From an uncultured Collinsella sp. (lineage in GTDB: Bacteria > Actinomycetota > Coriobacteriia > Coriobacteriales > Coriobacteriaceae), in contig USTC01000087.1 of the NCBI GenBank assembly GCA_900557505.1, forward strand, positions 1-5,919: 5,919 nt of DNA, written 5' to 3'. Positions within the stretch are counted from its first letter, which is position 1. Every line of letters starts with the position of its first letter. Position numbers and translations under genes: made by a program. Under the pieces are notes generated by a model. It saw nothing but the letters and a program-made list of their open reading frames with translations, was not told the DNA's origin and did not search any database. Of the stretch, positions 5,429-5,919 are shown piece after piece.

Positions 5429-5919
5429 ATGGAACCTAAGCAGTATTACATCGGCATCGACGTCGGCGGCACCTCGGTCAAGGAGGGTCTGTTCGATGAG
5501 GACGGAAACCTGCTTGCCAAGGCCAGCGTGCCCACGCCTCCCATCGTTGACGCCGCGGGCTTTGCCGCGGTGACCGAGGCTATCGACCAGGTGGTCGCCA
5601 AGGCCCAGATTCCGCGCGCCTTTGTGGCGGGTATTGGCCTGGCCGTTCCGTGCCCCATCCCGGCATCGGGCGATGCCAAGGTCAAGGCCAACATTGCCAT
5701 TAACCTGCCTGAGCTGAGAGTCGCCATTCAGGAGCACTGCCCCGACGCGGTCGTTAAGTACGAGAACGATGCCAACGCCGCCGCCATGGGCGAGGCCTGG
5801 CTCGGCTCTGCCAAGGGCGTGCAGAACGTGGTGATGGTCACCATCGGTACCGGCGTGGGCGGCGGCGTTATCGTCAACGGCGACGTGGTGTCGGGCGTTG
5901 TGGGTGCCGGCGGCGAGAT
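5429..5919 (+). CDS. ROK-family sugar kinase (glucokinase-like), partial: C-terminus beyond the window
   Basis: Cytosolic ATP-dependent hexose kinase of the ROK family, giving a sugar 6-phosphate. The 163 visible complete codons are the N-terminal half of a protein usually near 300-320 aa. Seen are the phosphate-1 motif DVGGTSVK (11-18), ENDANAAAMGEAW (112-124) with the expected catalytic base D114, and the phosphate-2 motif TIGTGVGGGVIVNG (138-151). The zinc-binding ROK signature and the conserved His that often separate subfamilies lie beyond the window, so glucose, mannose, fructose or an amino sugar remain possible. The usual GVPGPV segment reads AVPCPI (72-77), with Cys in place of Gly. 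The ATG at 5429 is chosen for AAAGG (5415-5419), 9 nt upstream. An in-frame ATG at 5402 would add nine residues (MFKRERRAP) without a good ribosome site. The gene diverges from gntR and follows the terminator-like hairpin. Confidence 0.9.
   Translation, partial: MEPKQYYIGIDVGGTSVKEGLFDEDGNLLAKASVPTPPIVDAAGFAAVTEAIDQVVAKAQIPRAFVAGIGLAVPCPIPASGDAKVKANIAINLPELRVAIQEHCPDAVVKYENDANAAAMGEAWLGSAKGVQNVVMVTIGTGVGGGVIVNGDVVSGVVGAGGE

Noticed and set aside
5137..5430. Minus-strand open frame of 97 codons across the divergent intergenic region
   Set aside because: It reads through the terminator-like hairpin and the repeat cluster, overlaps the gntR promoter, has no convincing ribosome site and no family resemblance.

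Overview
The window looks like chromosomal DNA from a GC-rich actinobacterium, most likely a Coriobacteriia gut commensal of the Collinsella type. This rests on the strongly GC-biased third positions, the style of the PcrA and ROK proteins, and hairpin terminators flanked by A and T runs. It is recognition by eye, not a database result. Four protein genes are supported, and no mobile element, tRNA, rRNA or CRISPR array was seen.

Layout. Positions 1-202 are a leader with a 9-bp inverted repeat (31-63) and a probable promoter (-10 at 136-141). Positions 203-3103 (+) encode a PcrA/UvrD-type DNA helicase of 966 aa. It has three low-complexity additions to the core (N-terminal tail, internal insert before motif V, Gly/Ser-rich linker) and a C-terminal Tudor-like domain. 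The convergent gap 3104-3381 carries a 30-bp inverted repeat starting 7 nt after the pcrA stop, then a second 15-bp hairpin that is probably the pcrA terminator. Positions 3382-4299 (-) encode a short type I mannose-6-phosphate isomerase (ManA). Upstream of it on the same strand, 4374-5093 (-) encodes a GntR/HutC-type regulator with a UTRA ligand-binding domain. After a 335-bp, partly AT-rich divergent intergenic region, 5429 to the window end (+) is the N-terminal part of a ROK-family sugar kinase.

How the genes work together. pcrA is a housekeeping genome-maintenance gene, unrelated to its neighbours. manA, gntR and the ROK kinase look like a small hexose-use locus: the kinase could make a hexose 6-phosphate, ManA interconverts mannose 6-phosphate and fructose 6-phosphate, and the UTRA regulator could sense a sugar or sugar phosphate and control both arms from the shared intergenic region. 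The kinase's substrate and the regulator's ligand cannot be read from the sequence.

The least ordinary parts are non-coding. One is an intrinsic-terminator-like hairpin (5335-5375) upstream of the ROK gene with no preceding plus-strand gene, which suggests attenuation or a small RNA. The other is the long hairpin after pcrA. I found no convincing undescribed multi-gene system.
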